Assembly (NCBI RefSeq): GCF_001613805.1
Contig: NZ_LPVY01000024.1
Location: 186,001-250,000, forward strand
Length of the DNA: 64,000 nt
Source of the DNA: Thalassospira lucentensis
Lineage (GTDB): Bacteria > Pseudomonadota > Alphaproteobacteria > Rhodospirillales > Thalassospiraceae
Reading direction: 5' to 3'
Part shown: positions 62,692 through 64,000 of the stretch, one piece after another
Position numbering within the stretch: position 1 is the first letter of the stretch
Layout: each line of letters starts with the position of its first letter
The notes under the pieces: generated by a model
What the model was told of the DNA's origin: nothing
The model's database searches: none
Seen by the model: only the letters and a program-made list of their open reading frames with translations
Made by a program: the position numbers and the translations under genes

Positions 62692-64000
62692 CTATTCGGC
62701 GCTGGCAACCTTGCGGTTATGGAGGGAAAGCTCGGCATATTGTCCGCGGAGCCCCTCTGCCTTCGCCTGGAAGGTCTTGAGTTCGTCACCTTTCAGGGTC
62801 TTGCCGCTGGGCATCTTGACCTTGATCGGGTTGACCTGCGCATTGTTTTTCAGGATTTCGAAGTGAAGGTGGGGGCCGGTTGAAGCACCTGTGGTGCCGA
62901 CATATCCGATCACATCCCCCTGCTTGACCCGCGATCCCTGTTTAAGGCCTTTGGCGAAGCCCTTCATATGGGCATATGCGGTATCGTACGAATCGTTGTG
63001 GCGCAGACGGATATAGTTCCCGTACCCGCCATTGCGACCGATTTTGGCAACAGTACCGTTACCGGCCGCAAAAATCGGGGTCCCTGGCGGGGCGGCAAAG
63101 TCCACACCCTTATGCATTTTAGTAAAACCGAGAATCGGGTGCTTGCGCGCGCCAAAGCCCGATGACAGACGCGCACCATTGATCGGGGTCCGCATCAGGG
63201 CACGACGATACGATTCGCCCTTCTGGTTATAGAAATCGATATCGCCATTGCTGTCCTTGTAGGAATAAAGACGGACATTGTTGCCGCTCAGCGTCATGCT
63301 GGCATAAACCACATCGCCATAGCGAACACGTTCGCCCGACTCATTGCGCAGTTCTTCGAACATCACCTCGAAGCTGTCACCCGGCTGGATGTCGCGCTGG
63401 AAGTCGACCTCATAGGAATAAAGCTCGATCAGTTCCATCAGCACCGAAAGCGGCATGCCGTTCTTTTCGGCGGCAAGGAACAGGCTCTGATCAATCACGC
63501 CGGACGAAACATTGCGCACAGGGGTCAGTGCGACCTTGTCACTCGACGCGGTAAAGCCGTCATCGGTACGGGAAACCAGAACAACGGTTTCGGGATCAGG
63601 CTGGAAACGCAGGGTATCAAAAAGGTCGCTGTCACCGTCGACATCGCTTGCATAAACAAGGTCGAATTCCTGGCCGGCGCGCAGTTTGCGGGGATTGTAA
63701 ACATCGCGCAGCGCCTCGATGGCGTTAAAGGCAACCGACCGTTCAAGGCCCGCTGCGGTTAAAGTTGCCATCAGGTTGGAACCTTTTTCGAGCACGACCG
63801 TTTCAAGACGGGGCTCGTTATCGGGCAGGTTGGCCGTTTCGGTCACACTGGATGGGGGAGAAGCGCTTAACTCGCTTTCAGCGGCATTGGCCGACAAAGC
63901 GGTATCCGAAGCGTTGGAGTAATGGTCAGAGAGGATGAAACCGGCAGTCCCCCCCAAGATTGCCATGATGGTGGCAATAGATACCAAGTCTCTTCCGGCC
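62692..64000 (-). CDS. M23 metallopeptidase, 5' end outside window
   Basis: The frame remains open to base 64000, so at least 435 residues belong to a longer protein. A membrane helix near the visible start (LVSIATIMAILGGTAGFILS) leads to a periplasmic region. It ends with a LytM domain: GARKHPILGFTKMHKGVDFA gives the first His-Asp metal site and GPHLHFEI the HxH. The N-terminal part resembles the OapA/LysM-like domains of murein hydrolase activators. Likely a cell-wall DD-endopeptidase. The TTG at 63987 is not assumed to be the start. Confidence 0.88.
   Translation of the reverse strand, partial: AGRDLVSIATIMAILGGTAGFILSDHYSNASDTALSANAAESELSASPPSSVTETANLPDNEPRLETVVLEKGSNLMATLTAAGLERSVAFNAIEALRDVYNPRKLRAGQEFDLVYASDVDGDSDLFDTLRFQPDPETVVLVSRTDDGFTASSDKVALTPVRNVSSGVIDQSLFLAAEKNGMPLSVLMELIELYSYEVDFQRDIQPGDSFEVMFEELRNESGERVRYGDVVYASMTLSGNNVRLYSYKDSNGDIDFYNQKGESYRRALMRTPINGARLSSGFGARKHPILGFTKMHKGVDFAAPPGTPIFAAGNGTVAKIGRNGGYGNYIRLRHNDSYDTAYAHMKGFAKGLKQGSRVKQGDVIGYVGTTGASTGPHLHFEILKNNAQVNPIKVKMPSGKTLKGDELKTFQAKAEGLRGQYAELSLHNRKVASAE

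Overview
The window reads as ordinary, gene-dense chromosome of an alphaproteobacterium. Lineage-typical genes include rcdA (DUF1465), trcR (DUF1013), DUF4167, DUF1192, COQ9 and a transhydrogenase split into three subunits as in Rhodospirillum rubrum. Gene content and order suggest Rhodospirillales, and from memory most resemble Thalassospira; that genus call is inference, not a search result. No rRNA, tRNA, CRISPR array, transposase, phage or classical defence gene was seen.

Layout. 1-17.2 kb: end of a membrane diguanylate cyclase, ubiG, then a long plus-strand run of housekeeping genes (lysC, flavin oxidoreductase, ptsP, rodZ-like, ispG, hisS, hemA, prfA, prmC), a DUF4167 protein and an orphan protein resembling a conjugative coupling ATPase. 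17.2-27.8 kb: YcbX-like MOSC protein, clpB, DUF4197 protein, small P-loop kinase, long-chain acyl-CoA ligase, M3 oligopeptidase, UbiB-like kinase. 28.5-31.5 kb: pntAA-pntAB-pntB. 31.6-43.9 kb: membrane and metabolic genes (Na+/H+ antiporter, rpsU, HlyD adaptor, def-COQ9, SNase-like, purE/purK, degenerate GGDEF, pfk, ubiX). 44-50.6 kb: propionyl-CoA synthetase, a messy stretch without a convincing gene, MFS/GNAT pair with divergent LysR gene. 50.7-53.5 kb: three accessory-looking genes (methyltransferase, thioredoxin-reductase-like enzyme, TetR). 53.6-64 kb: GlpR-type repressor, trcR, quinone oxidoreductase, DUF1192, rcdA, a membrane adenylate cyclase, rpmE, cyaY, an ABC exporter and the 3' part of an M23 peptidase.

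Themes. Quinone-related genes are scattered (ubiG, UbiB-like, COQ9, ubiX), as are translation genes (hisS, prfA, prmC, def, rpsU, rpmE). Two cell-cycle genes (trcR, rcdA) lie 2 kb apart. The most interesting non-coding stretch is 56903-57348, just upstream of rcdA. It holds a run of TTAA half-sites, including one perfect CtrA-type box (TTAA-N7-TTAA), over a good promoter for a ~90-nt structured RNA with its own terminator and an exposed CCTCCC. Next come four TACGTA hexamers (two forming a perfect 16-bp palindrome), a second strong promoter and a second terminator, then rcdA with no ribosome-binding site and a -10-like box almost touching its ATG. I read this as one or two undescribed small RNAs possibly tied to the CtrA circuit. 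Other points worth attention are the coupling-protein-like gene that has lost both Walker motifs, a glutamyl-tRNA reductase where alphaproteobacteria usually use ALA synthase, a catalytically dead SNase homologue, a degenerate GGDEF protein, a cysteine cluster in the cyclase, and several perfect inverted repeats upstream of regulated genes.
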